A stretch of DNA of 64,000 nt from Pythium myriotylum (GCA_023091665.1 JALJCQ010000003.1:1736001-1800000); one strand, 5' to 3'. Positions 40,131 through 51,756 are shown, counted from the first letter of the stretch. The notes: generated from the letters alone by a model not told the origin. Numbers and translations are program-made.

Positions 40131-41457
40131 ATGCTTCCAAACCTCGTAGGGGGCCCTTGCGACGTTGTCGAACGCGCACTTGAGATTCTCGCGGCGCAGC
40201 ACAAGCGAGCGCACGACGCGGCAGACAACGCCAGCGACGGCACCAGCAGCGCGTCCGAAGGCTGCGAGCCGCTGCCGTCAGAGGCTCCGAAAGAGAAGCC
40301 AGCGACACATGAGCAATCGGCACAGAAGAGGCGCAAGTCCACGTACTACAACCGCAGAGTAAGTAACTTTCCAGCCCATCACACGCACGAGCTTTGGGTG
40401 CTAAATTGAAGCGGTGTGGGGGAGTAGGATGAGATCGAGAATCTACAGGAGCAGGTCAAAGTGCTCCAAGAGAAGCTGCTGCTTGCCGAGCGAGGCATTC
40501 GAGTCGAGGTCGAGCAGGCCGCGCAGGAGCCCAGAGACTCAAAAGCTCTGGGAGCGTTCTTGGAGAAAACAATTGATCGAAACAATATCCGCATTGCAAG
40601 CACTCAGGCGATGCTGACGAATTATAATCTGGTGCGTAGCTATATAAAGAGCGTCTCGCCCGACAGAACAACTAAGTTGCCTTTAGGCTGTGAGCAACCT
40701 CGAGGCCCCTGTACCATTGTCCAGTTTTATTCACTTGCCCACTGATCTCGACCAACGTCGAGCCGTTTTGAGATCACTCATGAACACAAAGTTGCGGTCA
40801 GCGTATCACTACATGGCAGAGCGGACGCGCGGTATCGACTTGAGCATTTCTCAACACCAGAACGAGCATTTCGACCTGCCGAATGGCGAGATTGTAATTT
40901 TGGGGTTTGATGTGAACGTTTTTAATAGCGGTCACAGTCTTCGGCAAGTCCATGAGGCGTTCATGTACTATATCAAGAATCAAGAGATTACAATCTCAGC
41001 GGAACTCGGTGTGCTAACGATTCGCGAGAGCGACGAGTTAGAAGACTACATGGTCTGCCAATCAAGACTGCTGTCGTCCATCCCCGAGGAACTCGAGATT
41101 GAGTCAAACACATTGATGGGGGCGACGTTTGTGGAAGCAAGCGGCGACCAGCCAGCCTACGGGCTCGGTTTTGTGGACTTTGTCGACCAGGATGACGTCT
41201 ATCCGTATCGCACAGACCAGTGTGCTCGAAGAGACACGACCGGTGCGGTCCTCATACGAGAGATCCCGCGCCAAAAGGGAAGCGAGAGCCCTTTGATCGC
41301 CGTGTGCCGTTGGGCTTTCGTCCGGTTCCGGCCTCCGAGCTATCCGATCAGCCGAGACCTCGCCACATGCGTGAGAAGCCGAATGGGTCTGGAGGATGGC
41401 ATCGCCTTCAAAGTCATGCGTGACCGCCTCGCGACCATCCCGCCGGACTCTTCGTGA
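40131..41457 (+). CDS. M96-type protein 7, three-exon
   Basis: Exons 40131-40358, 40428-40631 and 40687-41457 (400 aa), introns of 69 and 55 bases, phase 0. Exon 1 ends KRRKSTYYNRR (66-76), with Arg in place of the usual last Lys. Exon 2 opens DEIENLQEQVKVLQEKLLLA and closes IASTQAMLTNYNL. Exon 3 has SSFIHLPTDLDQRR, HFDLPNGEIV, SGHSLRQVHEAFMYY, NQEITISAELGVLTIRESD and FVDQDDVYPYRTDQCARRD. It is closely related to the next gene: the same domain words, the same exon 3 length and the same NASDGTSSASE-type phrase in the head. A tandem duplicate pair. Confidence 0.8.
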
Positions 41458-41613
41458 CGTAAAGTAGGCAAGAGACACCGATAAGACCCAACGCTCATTG
41501 CCCAGTCAGATGGATACCAACCACCGTGTTCGCCATTTAGCACCCCCTCTGCTCCATTATTTCTGGTTCTTGTGACAGGCCGACGAGAAATCCCACTCGA
41601 GAAGCGAGACACG

Positions 41614-42889
41614 ATGGACGAGCGAACAGCGAGCGAGAAGGCGCGAGACGTGCGAGGGGCCGACGACGTGAGCGACGGCACGAGCAGCGCGTCCGAGAGC
41701 AGCTCGGGGCCGTCGCTGCCGCTGAAATCGGCGCAGGAGAAGAGCCAGAAGAAGCGCAAGACGACCTACTACCACCGCAAGGTCGACGAGCTGAAGCTCG
41801 CACGTGTTCGTGACATGAGACTGAGTCGGTCGCTTGGTTGCTGTCGCGCAGGATGAGATCGAAGAACTCCAGGAGCAAGTCAAAGTGCTGCAGGAGCAGC
41901 TACTGGAGGCCCAGCGCACCAAAATGGGCGCCAACCCACTCATCGGCATGGACGCCAAGACGCTCGGAGCCTTCTACGACCTCAGCATCGAGCGCAACAA
42001 CCTGAAGCTGGCTGGTGCGCAGGCCATGCTGTCGTCCTACAATCTCGTAAGTGGTCTGACACTGTTTGCGTGGACGAGGAGCTTGGTGGATAGTAATCGA
42101 TGTTGGGTTTGGGTTCAGTCCGTGGGTAGCGACACGGCTTCGATCCCTCTCAAAACGTACATCCATCTCCCAGAGGACCAAGACGAGCGACAGAACGTTC
42201 TCGGTGCAATGAAAGACGCCAAGCTCAAGTCGGGCTACCAATTCATGCTCGAGCGCACGCGCGGACTCGACCTCCGGATCACTCAGCACCAAAACGAGCA
42301 CTTCGACTTCCCAAACGGGGACGTCGCAGTCATCGGTTTCGATTTGAACCATTTCGACACCGGCCACAGCCTTCGACAAGTGTATGAAGCCTTCATGTAC
42401 TTCACGAGCAACCAGGAAATTAGCATCTCAGCGGAGCTGGGCGTTCTCACAATCCGAGAGAGCGAAGAAGCCAGGGATTGCAGGTTTTGCCAGGTTCGGT
42501 TCCTCTCATCAATACCCGAAGGCCTCGAGGTCGAGTCGAATGCAGCAATGTTCACGACCTTCGTCGGCGCTTCGGAAGAAAGCCCGGCGTACGGCCTGGG
42601 TGTGGTGGATTTCGTTGATCAAGATGACCTCCATCCATATCGCCCCGACAGTTGTGCACGGCAAGATATGACTGGAGCAGTGCTGCTGCGTGAAGTCCCG
42701 AATCTACTTGACGCGAACGGCCGGCCCGTAATAGCCGTTTTACGGTGGGCGTACGTGCGTTTTCGCCCGCCATCATTCCCCGTGACCAAGGAGGTCACTA
42801 CGAGCGCCAGAAAACGACTCACACAGCCGCACGAGATTACCTTCAAGGTCATGCGAGAGTATCTGTCCACAGTCGACCCAGCTTGTTAG
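41614..42889 (+). CDS. M96-type protein 8, three-exon
   Basis: Exons 41614-41781, 41852-42046 and 42119-42889 (377 aa). Intron 1 is 70 bases (donor GTCGAC, weak); intron 2 is 72 bases and free of stops, so it reads through but is placed exactly as in the neighbour. Exon 1 ends KKRKTTYYHRK (46-56). Exon 2 begins DEIEELQEQVKVLQEQLLEA. Exon 3 holds IPLKTYIHLPEDQDER, HFDFPNGDVAVIGFD, TGHSLRQVYEAFMYF, NQEISISAELGVLTIRESE and FVDQDDLHPYRPDSCARQD. ATG 41614 preferred over a GTG-started frame at 41572. It lies 156 bases after its tandem partner. Confidence 0.8.
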
Positions 42890-44673
42890 TGCTTCCTCGC
42901 CAGTTATTTTTTCGCTAGAAAGTAGCGAAGACCGATCGATCTACGTTTCTCGGTGGCGTCGTCTGTAACTGAATCGTCCCCGCCCAACAAGATTGCACGC
43001 GGTAGGCAGCCTTCGGTTACAAGCAGCTGTGAGTTGAAGTGGCAGATATTGGGCTCAAAGCGAAAGTGAATGGGGTGGAAGCGCTGCCATCAAGCCGAAC
43101 GCGTCGAACACGTGAATCGCGAATGCATGGTGCGCTACTACGCCGTGCAGACGACACATCCCACGAACGCATTCACCAGAGGCGGAGGCATGCACACACC
43201 TCGTCGGATCAGAGGTGTGGCAGAGCTGACTACTGATCCGACGCGATTTGCCTTGTGCTTTTTGAAGTGGTGTTCCTGACGCTCATACCAGAGCTCAATC
43301 GCAGATGGGCTGCCGTGGTTGGTAGGGGTCTGGATAGAGTTCATTGCACATGAATACGATGGCTAATAAAGCCGCAATATTGGTGCCGGCTACCTCTCCT
43401 TTTCAGCATAGCTCAAGCAGAGCGCAGTCGACGGGTGCGTACATTAGTACCCTCTACACGTGTGGTCTCCGCTCAATGCCCGGTACGAAGGCGAGATCTT
43501 CAAGAGCGTTATCATTGGACGAGCCTCACTTTTGGAAGAGCTCGCTGGAGGCTTTCGCGTGGTCTCCCATCGTACTGAGGCTCCCGACCCGGTTTTCCAT
43601 TCAACGCAGTCTACCGCCGGCATTCTCCAGTCTTTGAACTGTAGAGGCTGCGAGGGGCTGCCCTCCGTCTCGGGAAAAGCTCGTTTCGACATTGGCTCCA
43701 CGCGCACGCGGCTTTGAAGTCACCCACGGCATCCAGCTGCGAAGAGAAGGTCCGGGCAGCGTTCTCTTTCTCTACTGAGCGCACCGCCGCCAGTGCTCTG
43801 CTACATGACGATCTCAGTGAGCTGTCGCGGCGTGGGCACGCACTCGGACACGCAGCGTGACGTGACGTGCGACAAGACCCATGTAGCCATATTCCCTCTC
43901 CTGACTAATGTCCGCCGACTCTACGATCTGGGATCCCCAGAGAGCTTCTCGGGAGCTCTTCTTGACACGCGTGGTCTCTTGAGCCGGGAGAGTCTGTAGC
44001 GACGGGTGTCGGCGTGCTCCTGGGTGCCAGGCGGAGAGTAGTGGTGATGAGACAGACACCTTCTGAGCAGCTCTTCTACTGCCGTGGTCACCTCTCTTTG
44101 AGACCACGAGATGTTCTCGGGGTGTCCGAAGAAAGCCGGCGAGGGTCTCTCATGTGTGCAATACTACAACTTGCTACGCTGTCCGCACGAGTAAACTCGC
44201 GTGAACCACGAGGGGTGACTCTGGAAATCCAGAGAACAGCGAAAAAAACCCGAACCACCTCCGAACGTTATCCTAAACTTTTCCAGCCCTGTCCAAAGCA
44301 ATCGGTCGTTCCCATCAAGAATCTCGGGGGAGACGCGCGGTCGTCGCATTGTAGATGCACTTTCGCGCCTCTGATTGGTCGCAGACGCTTCTCCGGACCA
44401 CGCGGCCGTCGACCCCTAATCGTCGTCCCTCCAGATCCAGTGCTCCAGCTGGTGGGTTCCAGCTCGCGCCATCCGGCGGGCGCGGGGACCCTTTGCTTTG
44501 GAGCCGCCCGGGCCCGGGTCGTATCACCCCCATCGCCAGCTGGATCTCTGGAAGCGCGTCCTGACTCTCCCGTCCGGCATGGGCCGACCGGGCGTCCAGG
44601 TCCAGCGAACTGGATCCCCGTCCAGAGTTCTCGCGCGGCCGGAGCGATTCGCCAATTCGCCCTCTCGCCCCAA
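42890..44673. other. Intergenic, nothing recognised
   Basis: 1.78 kb between M96-type gene 8 and the CAP gene. A 12-bp hairpin lies near 43200-43247 (CGTCGGATCAG with CTGATCCGACG). The last 200 bases are GC-rich, as expected near a strong promoter. The CAP frame is open back to 44014, but there is no leader before the ATG at 44674. Confidence 0.4.
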
Positions 44674-46485
44674 ATGAAGACGGCGCTGCTGCTCGCGCTC
44701 GCGACGCTCGCGGCGACGGCGCGCGCCGACGCCTTCGCCGACGTCGACAAGGCGCTGCTCATCGACCGCCACAACTACTTCCGCATGACCGCCGTGCCCT
44801 TCGCGGCCGCCAACATGCTCCGCATCAAGTGGAGCGACGAGCTCGCGGCGCAGGCCGAGGCCGACGCCAAGGCCTGCGCCGCCAAGACGGCCGCCGGCGT
44901 CAACGCCGCGCTCGTGGCCGCCGCCGGAAGCGTCGTCGACGCCGCCTTCCAGACCTGGGTCGTCGACGCCGCCATGGGCGTCTTCCCCAAGCTCACGGCG
45001 CCCAAGAACGAAGGCGAGGGCGTCGGCGCCGGCATCTACAACTCGTACTCGCAGATCGTCTGGGCCGCGACCAACCAGGTCGGGTGCGCCAAGGCCACGT
45101 GCGGCGCGCAGGTCGGCATCGCCTGTCGGTACGCGCCCGCCGGCAACGACGGCGCCTCGCCCTGGTACATGCACGGCGCGGCCGGCACGGCCTGTCCCGA
45201 CGGACTCGTGAGCAAGGTCGGCCTCTGTGTGACGTCGGTCGACGACCCGGCCTACAAGGACATCGCGCCGATCCCCGCCGGACAGCAGTCGTACGAGGTC
45301 TTCGCGTCGTTCATCCCCAACATGCAGAAGGCGCTCAAGGGTGAAGCTGTCGCGCCGGCTCCTGCCCCCGCCCCCGCCGCGGCCGAGGGTGGCCCGGCTT
45401 CCGCGGCGACGTCGCCTGCTGCCGCCGGTACGACCCCTGCCGCTGCTACCCCCGCTGCTGCCGGCACGACTCCTGCCGCTGGTACGACTCCTGCTGCTCC
45501 CGGTACGACCCCCGCTGCCGGCACGACTCCTGCTGCCGGTACGACGCCTTCGGCCGGTACGACGCCTTCCGCCGGTACGACTCCCGCTGCTGGTACAACG
45601 CCTTCCGCCAGCACAACGCCTGGCGCTGCCGGCTCGCCTTCTGCCGGCTCGGCCGCGACGACCCCAGCCACTGCTAACAGCGACAAGTCTGGAGCTGCCG
45701 CCGGTAACGCGACGACGCCTTCGGCTGGTTCCACCCCGGCGGCCGGCGGCTCGACGTCTGGCGCGACCCCAGAGCCGGCTGTGACCAAGATCGTCAACGG
45801 TAAGGTCTACGTCCGCGTGAAGAAGTCGGCGACCCCCGCTCCAGGTACCAGCGCAGACACTTCCTCGAACTCGACAGCCAGCGGTGGCACTTCGTCGAGT
45901 TCGGCGACGAGCGGTGGTGCTTCGTCAGGCACCACTCCGAGCACCTCGGATGGCTCTACCCCGGTCCCAAGTGTGACGAAGATCGTGGACGGTAAGGTGT
46001 ACGTGCGCGTCAAGAAGTCCGACGCCGCCGCAGCTGGCGTGGGTTCCTCGGCTGGTGCGGGTTCCTCGGCCGGCACTCCTTCGGGGCCAAACGTTGGTGA
46101 TGTTTCCACTCCAGCTCCGTCAGTGACCAAGATTGTCGACGGCAAGGTGTACGTTCGCATTCCCAAGGATGCCGGTGATGCTGTTGGTAAGGTCAAGCCG
46201 TCGGACAGCACGGGCTCGAGCTTCTCGAACCAGGCAACAACGAAGCCCGCTGGCGCTCCCGCGAGCGCCCCTGCTGCAGCGGCTGCCTCGGGCACTACAG
46301 CCACTGGTGCCAACAACAAGTCGGGAGCTGTGGAGGAGACGGGCGGCTTCTCGGCTGCCGGTGTTGCCGGTGTCATTGTGATTGGCTGTGTGGCCGTCGC
46401 GGGTATCGCCGTCTTCGTGAGCTACCGTAAGAACCAGCAGCGACAGCGCGACATCATGCAGAACGGTGGCATCCACGTCCTGTAA
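44674..46485 (+). CDS. Secreted/membrane-anchored CAP (SCP/PR-1-like) protein with repeat stalk
   Basis: 603 aa. Signal peptide MKTALLLALATLAATARA, then a CAP domain (about 20-200): LLIDRHNYFRMTAVPFAAANM, LRIKWSDELAAQAE, YSQIVWAATNQVGCAKATCG and ACRYAPAGN. The usual HFTQ(V/M)VW motif reads NSYSQIVW, so the signature His is missing. A 140-residue TTPAAG/TTPSAG minisatellite-coded stalk follows, then three spaced modules of VTKIVxGKVYVRxxK (about 370, 440 and 485), an Ala-rich linker, one membrane helix (AAGVAGVIVIGCVAVAGIAV) and a short tail, YRKNQQRQRDIMQNGG. CAP proteins bind sterols or act in wall and host interaction. The stalk is probably O-glycosylated (inference). Confidence 0.85.
   Translation: MKTALLLALATLAATARADAFADVDKALLIDRHNYFRMTAVPFAAANMLRIKWSDELAAQAEADAKACAAKTAAGVNAALVAAAGSVVDAAFQTWVVDAAMGVFPKLTAPKNEGEGVGAGIYNSYSQIVWAATNQVGCAKATCGAQVGIACRYAPAGNDGASPWYMHGAAGTACPDGLVSKVGLCVTSVDDPAYKDIAPIPAGQQSYEVFASFIPNMQKALKGEAVAPAPAPAPAAAEGGPASAATSPAAAGTTPAAATPAAAGTTPAAGTTPAAPGTTPAAGTTPAAGTTPSAGTTPSAGTTPAAGTTPSASTTPGAAGSPSAGSAATTPATANSDKSGAAAGNATTPSAGSTPAAGGSTSGATPEPAVTKIVNGKVYVRVKKSATPAPGTSADTSSNSTASGGTSSSSATSGGASSGTTPSTSDGSTPVPSVTKIVDGKVYVRVKKSDAAAAGVGSSAGAGSSAGTPSGPNVGDVSTPAPSVTKIVDGKVYVRIPKDAGDAVGKVKPSDSTGSSFSNQATTKPAGAPASAPAAAAASGTTATGANNKSGAVEETGGFSAAGVAGVIVIGCVAVAGIAVFVSYRKNQQRQRDIMQNGGIHVL
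45420..45640 (+). repeat. Coding minisatellite for TTPAAG-type stalk
   Basis: Imperfect 15-18 base units around GGTACGACxCCxGC encode repeated (A/S)GTTPAAG. Length is likely to vary between strains, as such arrays expand and shrink. Confidence 0.8.
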
Positions 46486-46845
46486 GAGAAATCTGTTTAA
46501 TCGACCGAACGCGAGAAGCCAAGCGTCGTCCCTAAGATCATGAGCGTAGAAGTGTAGCCGTTTCATTTTATTCTTTCCCCCTTTGAGGCGCGTTGGGTGT
46601 CTTGCGTAGTAGAGAAAACCTCCATGTGGGAGAGGCCATACTACTTCTGTTTCGGTCAATCGCTTGACGTGCCTTGGACGTTGATTTGAATCCGGCTTTG
46701 CTGTATCTGTTGTTATGGTAAGCCTTAAGGAAATCTGCTTAGTGTTCGTCCGACAAGCAGACTTGAAGTGACAAGAGTAACAGTTGGCTAAACGAAGCGG
46801 TGCTTTACTTCCCCAATGTTACGTTTGCGAGTCCACGCGGACAGC
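46486..46845. other. Intergenic between converging genes
   Basis: 360 bases shared as 3' flank by the CAP gene and RPL11. Nothing else seen. Confidence 0.5.
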
Positions 46846-48042
46846 TTAGTTGTCGAGCACAATACCCTCGTACTTGGTCTGGAACCACTTGATGGCATCC
46901 TCCTTGCGGAGACGGTGCGGGGCACCGACGCGCGACTGCTGGAGCTTACGACGAGCAACACGGGCACCCGGGCGCGTGAGCACGACGAAAAAGTCCATAC
47001 CGTAAATGCCGGTCGACGGGTCGTACTTGATACCCAGATCGATGTGCTCCTGGATACCGAAACCGAAGTTGCCGGTGTCCGAGAAGTTGCGCTTCTGGAG
47101 TTCGTACTCCTTGACCTTGAGGCCACGGTCGAGGATCTCGTTGGCGAGCTCGCCACGGACGGTCACGTGGCACGAGATCTTTTCGTTACGACGGATACCG
47201 AAGGTACGGACGGTGTAACGAGCTACAAGACAGCATTCATGTCAGCGTGCCATTCTCCAATCACGGTACCTGCCGAGAGAAGGAAAGGATCGAGCACCCA
47301 CTCCTTACTCGGGCCACACCATAGGGGGCACAGCAAACACGAACAGTCGAGCTCGCACGCGCAGATAGGATCTCTCTTTCGAGAGATGTGCTTTTGGATT
47401 TTACGAGTCAAACGTCCGCGAAGAAAGGACTCCGCAAAACGTTCTTTCTACCAAGACGCGAAGGGGGTAATATCGGCGCGGTCGGACTCGGCTCGTTCGG
47501 TCGTGTGTCGTTGAGGGTTTGTACTCATAAGGCGCACGCAATCGGGGATGGACAGCGCGGCCATGTAGACCTCACTGCACCCGGAAAGGTCGCGTTTATT
47601 AAGCACACCCGACCAGGCAAGAGGCGTCTTCCAAGCAGGAGAGCCGCGCTCTCGCGGCGCCACAGGCTGAAGCCTCCTGTCAGGGAGCAGCCGCAAATAA
47701 TCGCTCGTCGTGGCGCGCGCTGGTCTCGGTTCTCCGCCCGCGTGGCCGCGAGCAAGAGGGTGGTGGCCCGGGTAAGTTGCCCGTTAAGGCAGTCTTTCCT
47801 TTCACTTCCGTGGAGAAGTCAAAGCTTACCCTTGGAGTACACTGGCTTCTGGCCAGTCAACTGCTCCAACACACGAGCCGCGCGCGTCAACTTATCGCCG
47901 GACTCGCCGACACAGCAGTTGATCACGAGCTTGTCGACCTTGATGTCGCGCATAACATTGTTGCTCTTGTCAGCCTGTGGTCGCAGACACCGCGATTAGC
48001 GCTCGTCGCCTCCTGTCGCTGCCGCGCGGCTGCGCGCACCAT
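46846..48042 (-). CDS. RPL11: 60S ribosomal protein L11 (uL5)
   Basis: Three exons on the minus strand: 48040-48042 (ATG only), 47830-47974 and 46846-47222, giving 174 aa, the same length as yeast L11. The conserved path is clear: [56 protein letters not shown], then [33 protein letters not shown] and [15 protein letters not shown]. It sits in the central protuberance of the large subunit and contacts 5S rRNA. Intron 1 (65 bases) directly follows the start codon; intron 2 is 607 bases, ten times the local norm, and splits Ala (G|CT). The first exon is inferred from frame, splice sites and length. Confidence 0.92.
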
Positions 48043-49513
48043 TTTGTCTAGAGCTTCTTCGAACGAGAGATTGGAGAAGTAGTCTCGCGGCCATTTCCAG
48101 TGGGGAGCTACGGACCAACCCGCCGACACCAGTCAATAGCGTGTCCCGAACGTCCCGAATTTAGATGATTATAAATTCGGGACGCGAGAGGAGTCCCGGA
48201 TTAACCAGAAGATCGCAAGACGTTGGGAACCTTGTGGTTAATTTTCGTGGGGATTGCTCTAGATGAGGGACAAGTAATCCCGTGCGACAATTCCGATGTT
48301 GCTGTTCTCGTCGTCTCGGGTGTGGCAGCACTTGCATCTTCACGCGAAAAGAGGCGTGTGGCGATAGTGAGCAGAGAGTCTCCGCCTGCCACCACGCATA
48401 GATCCAATACTTTCTTAATGATGGCCGTCAATGGATCATTGGCAATCTCAACTGAATGGTGATCCGAGCTGTCGAAATCGTTCAAACTGTAGAAACTGCG
48501 AGTTTGATTCTCTATCCTCGTGTCTGTCGCGGACAAGTCGAATGTGGAGATCACTGCAAATAGAACGTACCAGGGTTGCAGATGGGGGGTCGTATGGCAA
48601 CGCCACGGAATCCGCTGTGACCGGTAAGTGCCATGAAGGGTCACTGCCTGCACTGCCGTTGCGATTGATGGAACGTGCTGCTATAGGGAAACCACGCGAG
48701 AGAGCATGGCGTCCTTCTTAAGCCGTTCCGTCACCACTGTCTTCAGCGTGGAGGGGTTAGCTGCATTTCAGAGGCTTTTATTGGCAAGTCCCTCCATCGG
48801 ATGTGTGAAGTTTCTTGTTGGCGAAACGTAGATTCGTCCAGAGGCTCGGCGCACTCCAAGCACTGTTCGCTAGGACAACGTGGAGGCTGATGACATCGCC
48901 GATATTCATCATTTGCATGATAATGACTATACCATTGAATGGAGAACGAATAATCGAAGTGTAAATGCATGCCGTTTTGATGTTTTGCTTGTGGGCAGCA
49001 TTTGAGCTAAAGTCCGATCAATCGTGTGTTGGAGATTTCGTCCTACTCAGCTTGCACTCCGTTGTGACAATTTATAGATTGAGATGAGCCGCTTTGGTAA
49101 CAATGCGCTGCATCCCCCACCACCAAGCAAAAGCTAGTGTCCGTAGCTAGAGAAGCCGCAACAAGTGGTGTCGGAGCTAAACTCTGGTAGTGCCGCTTAT
49201 CAACTTTTTCACAACGTGAATCGCGCTGATAACAACGATTGTCGTCACCGCGCTCTAAGGCACTGCGCATCATGACAATATTGGGTATCCATACGCATGG
49301 GGCGGCTCGTGGACTTCCAGAGCTTGGTGATGTTGACACGCAAAGCCTGATATCTCAGATCCCTTTCCATCTTTGGTACCATGGCTTTGTTTGATGAACC
49401 CAATTACCGGTAGATGTTTGGAACCCAAGCCGAAATCGTCCATCATTCGCATCACAGAACACTGCTCAGTCGGCAATTGACCAACATACACAACAAACGA
49501 CAGGAACAAACCC
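48043..49513. other. Intergenic, no gene recognised
   Basis: 1.47 kb upstream of both RPL11 and armadillo gene B, which diverge. A minus-strand frame of 150 codons (48201-48653) has no recognisable motif. A short inverted repeat, TCCCGAATTTA...TAAATTCGGGA, lies at about 48154-48183. Confidence 0.4.
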
Positions 49514-51700
49514 ATGGCCGAGGTAGCGGCGCTCGCGACCATTCAGACGCTCAGTGATTCCATGCACGAGATGCGTGTACCATGCGAGCAGCTCCGCCGC
49601 CGACTGGAGTTTGTGTTGGCAGAGATAACGCGATATGAGGTCATTGGCGATGTCGCAGAGACTCTCGGGCAAATCATGAGCGACTTCGACTCGTTCTTGA
49701 GATCCCATCAGGATCTGTCGATCGTCAAGCGAGCCATAAAGCGACGCGAGATGGTCAAGGCACTCAGTGACCTGAACGTGCGGGTTGATCATCTCGCTCA
49801 AGAAGTTCGGCAACGACGGCCCGTAATCGTGACAACGTCCCCCGTTCGGTCACCTATCTTTTCACCGTCGCGCTCACCGGTCGCATCTTTGCCTGGCCTG
49901 AAGTTGTCGCGGCCAACCGTGGACGACGTCATCAGACAATCGCGAGTGATCAAGCAGCATGTTGAAACGCTCTGTCGAGGCACCAACTATCAGAGAGACA
50001 ATGCACTGCGAGCTCTCAAGCAGTTCGCGAGCGATCCGATATATCGGACGGCGGTCGCTTCTGCTGGTTCCATCTGGCCACTTGTGGAAATTCTCGAGAT
50101 GGGTTCGAACGCTGAGAGAGAGAAGGTTCTGGAGATTCTGCGGGAGCTCCTTGTCGGCCGACCAGCCACAAGACGTGCCATCATCGAAGTCGGCGGGTTG
50201 GACCCACTCGTTCAGCTTGCCACCGAAGGAATCGACACGCAGAGGAAGTTGGCGTCGACATTGCTGCGTAGTCTCTCAAAAGTGTACAAAGCAGCCATTG
50301 ACGAGGGCAGAGATCTTCGTGCAGAGGAACTAAAAGCCAGATGTCGAGAAACGTACCTCGATATTACGCCAAATCGTGCCAACCACTTCGCTCAACTTGT
50401 CGGAGATGCGCAAGAGGTCACGACTTCGCGGGCTGCAGGAAAGGCTTTTGGAATCGCAGTCTTTGTCAAACTTCTTCGCTCCGGCACGGAAGCACAGGCG
50501 GACAAGGCCGTAAACGCGATAAAGCATATCGCTTGTAACGACTTCTACGATGGAGTGGATCTCGTGGCGGCGGGGGCAATCCCTGTATTAGCACATCTCG
50601 CTGCTGAAGGCACGGAGACGCAACGATGCACAGCTGCTGGTTCGCTAATGGCACTATGCAACAGCTCTTCGACTCGATTGGCTCGCTTGCTCCATTATGA
50701 AGCGCCGGTTTTCTATCTACCTCCTATCGGATCGGCTCAACAGATTGAGGAAGCAGTTTCTTTGGTGCGATTCTTTTCTTGGGAGGATGACGATTACCAC
50801 AGCTCAAGGACCGAAAACGAGACAGTGATCGATATTGACTGCGACGACCCCACAAACCAAAAGGCTTTTGCATTGATCTGTGGTGTCTCGGCTCTGGTCA
50901 AACAAATTTATGCCGGACCAGGTGACCAAAAGGAGGCTGCGGCCGAGGCTCTTTGTGCACTTGCCGAACAGGAAACCGTCTATACCGAAGCAATGGTAGA
51001 TGTCGGCGCAATCGAAGTGCTTGCCATCCTTGCTCGAGACGGTACACAAGCACAAACAACAAGCGCTTTGAAGACACTCATGCTTATCGTATGTGAGAAC
51101 GAGAATCGTTCGTTGCTTCTTACCGCTGCTGGTGGAGTCGGAGTTCTTATCCAGCGCGTGAGAGATGGCACGAACACACAGCAAGAGACAGCATTGAAGA
51201 TTCTGGCAATCATCTTGGGAAGCGATGAACATCGTACTGGCCTCGTGGATGCTGGCGGGGTAGTAGTTCTCACCCAGCAAGCGAGAGATGGATCGGACAC
51301 TCAGAAAGAGGCTGCGCTGACGATTCTCAAATACACCTCGCGAAGCGACGACCATCATGTTGGATTCGTGGCTGCTGGTGGGATTCCTGTCCTCGTCAAA
51401 ATCCTGCAAACTGGGTCGTCCAAGCACAGGACGATCGCACTGGCGGTCCTCCACAATCTTGCGCAGGGTGCTTCGGCGATAAAGCGAGCGATCGTGCAGT
51501 CAGGAGGTGTCTTGCCACTCGTGGAAGTCTCTCGAAATGGCAACACCAATCAGAAGGCCGAGTCTTTGGAGACGCTGCATGATCTGGCACACGGAGAAAA
51601 ACGGAATGCAATGGCTATTGTGGCAGCCGGCGGAACGGGTCAGACATGGAGCTTCTTTGTTGACGAGTGGAAGAGCAAACCAACGAAGCCTAAGAACTAG
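49514..51700 (+). CDS. Armadillo-repeat protein B (intact)
   Basis: 728 aa, single exon from ATG 49514 (MAEVAALATIQTLSDSMHEM). The first 150 residues form a helical head ending in a Pro/Ser linker (SPVRSPIFSPSRSPVAS). About ten armadillo units follow, among them AVASAGSIWPLVEILEMGS, RRAIIEVGGLDPLVQLATEG, VDAGGVVVLTQQARDGSDTQ, GFVAAGGIPVLVKILQTGS and AIVQSGGVLPLVEVSRNGN. It has the conserved acidic-loop phrase ETVIDIDCDDP in common with gene A. It probably acts as a protein-binding scaffold. It lies tail to tail with the M96-type gene at 51757, the same arrangement as gene A with the broken M96 copy, which marks it as part of the inverted duplication. Its tail (from about 51522) is where similarity to the left arm begins. 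Confidence 0.88.
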   Translation: MAEVAALATIQTLSDSMHEMRVPCEQLRRRLEFVLAEITRYEVIGDVAETLGQIMSDFDSFLRSHQDLSIVKRAIKRREMVKALSDLNVRVDHLAQEVRQRRPVIVTTSPVRSPIFSPSRSPVASLPGLKLSRPTVDDVIRQSRVIKQHVETLCRGTNYQRDNALRALKQFASDPIYRTAVASAGSIWPLVEILEMGSNAEREKVLEILRELLVGRPATRRAIIEVGGLDPLVQLATEGIDTQRKLASTLLRSLSKVYKAAIDEGRDLRAEELKARCRETYLDITPNRANHFAQLVGDAQEVTTSRAAGKAFGIAVFVKLLRSGTEAQADKAVNAIKHIACNDFYDGVDLVAAGAIPVLAHLAAEGTETQRCTAAGSLMALCNSSSTRLARLLHYEAPVFYLPPIGSAQQIEEAVSLVRFFSWEDDDYHSSRTENETVIDIDCDDPTNQKAFALICGVSALVKQIYAGPGDQKEAAAEALCALAEQETVYTEAMVDVGAIEVLAILARDGTQAQTTSALKTLMLIVCENENRSLLLTAAGGVGVLIQRVRDGTNTQQETALKILAIILGSDEHRTGLVDAGGVVVLTQQARDGSDTQKEAALTILKYTSRSDDHHVGFVAAGGIPVLVKILQTGSSKHRTIALAVLHNLAQGASAIKRAIVQSGGVLPLVEVSRNGNTNQKAESLETLHDLAHGEKRNAMAIVAAGGTGQTWSFFVDEWKSKPTKPKN

Positions 51701-51756
51701 ACCGCACAAACAGCAAGATAACATAAGTATGAATAAAATGCATACCTCAGTCGGGC

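Noticed and set aside
47388..47999. 203-codon + frame opposite RPL11
   Set aside because: Covers the long intron and exon 2 of RPL11 on the other strand; no motif.
48201..48653. 150-codon minus frame
   Set aside because: No family resemblance and no splice or start context; kept as intergenic.
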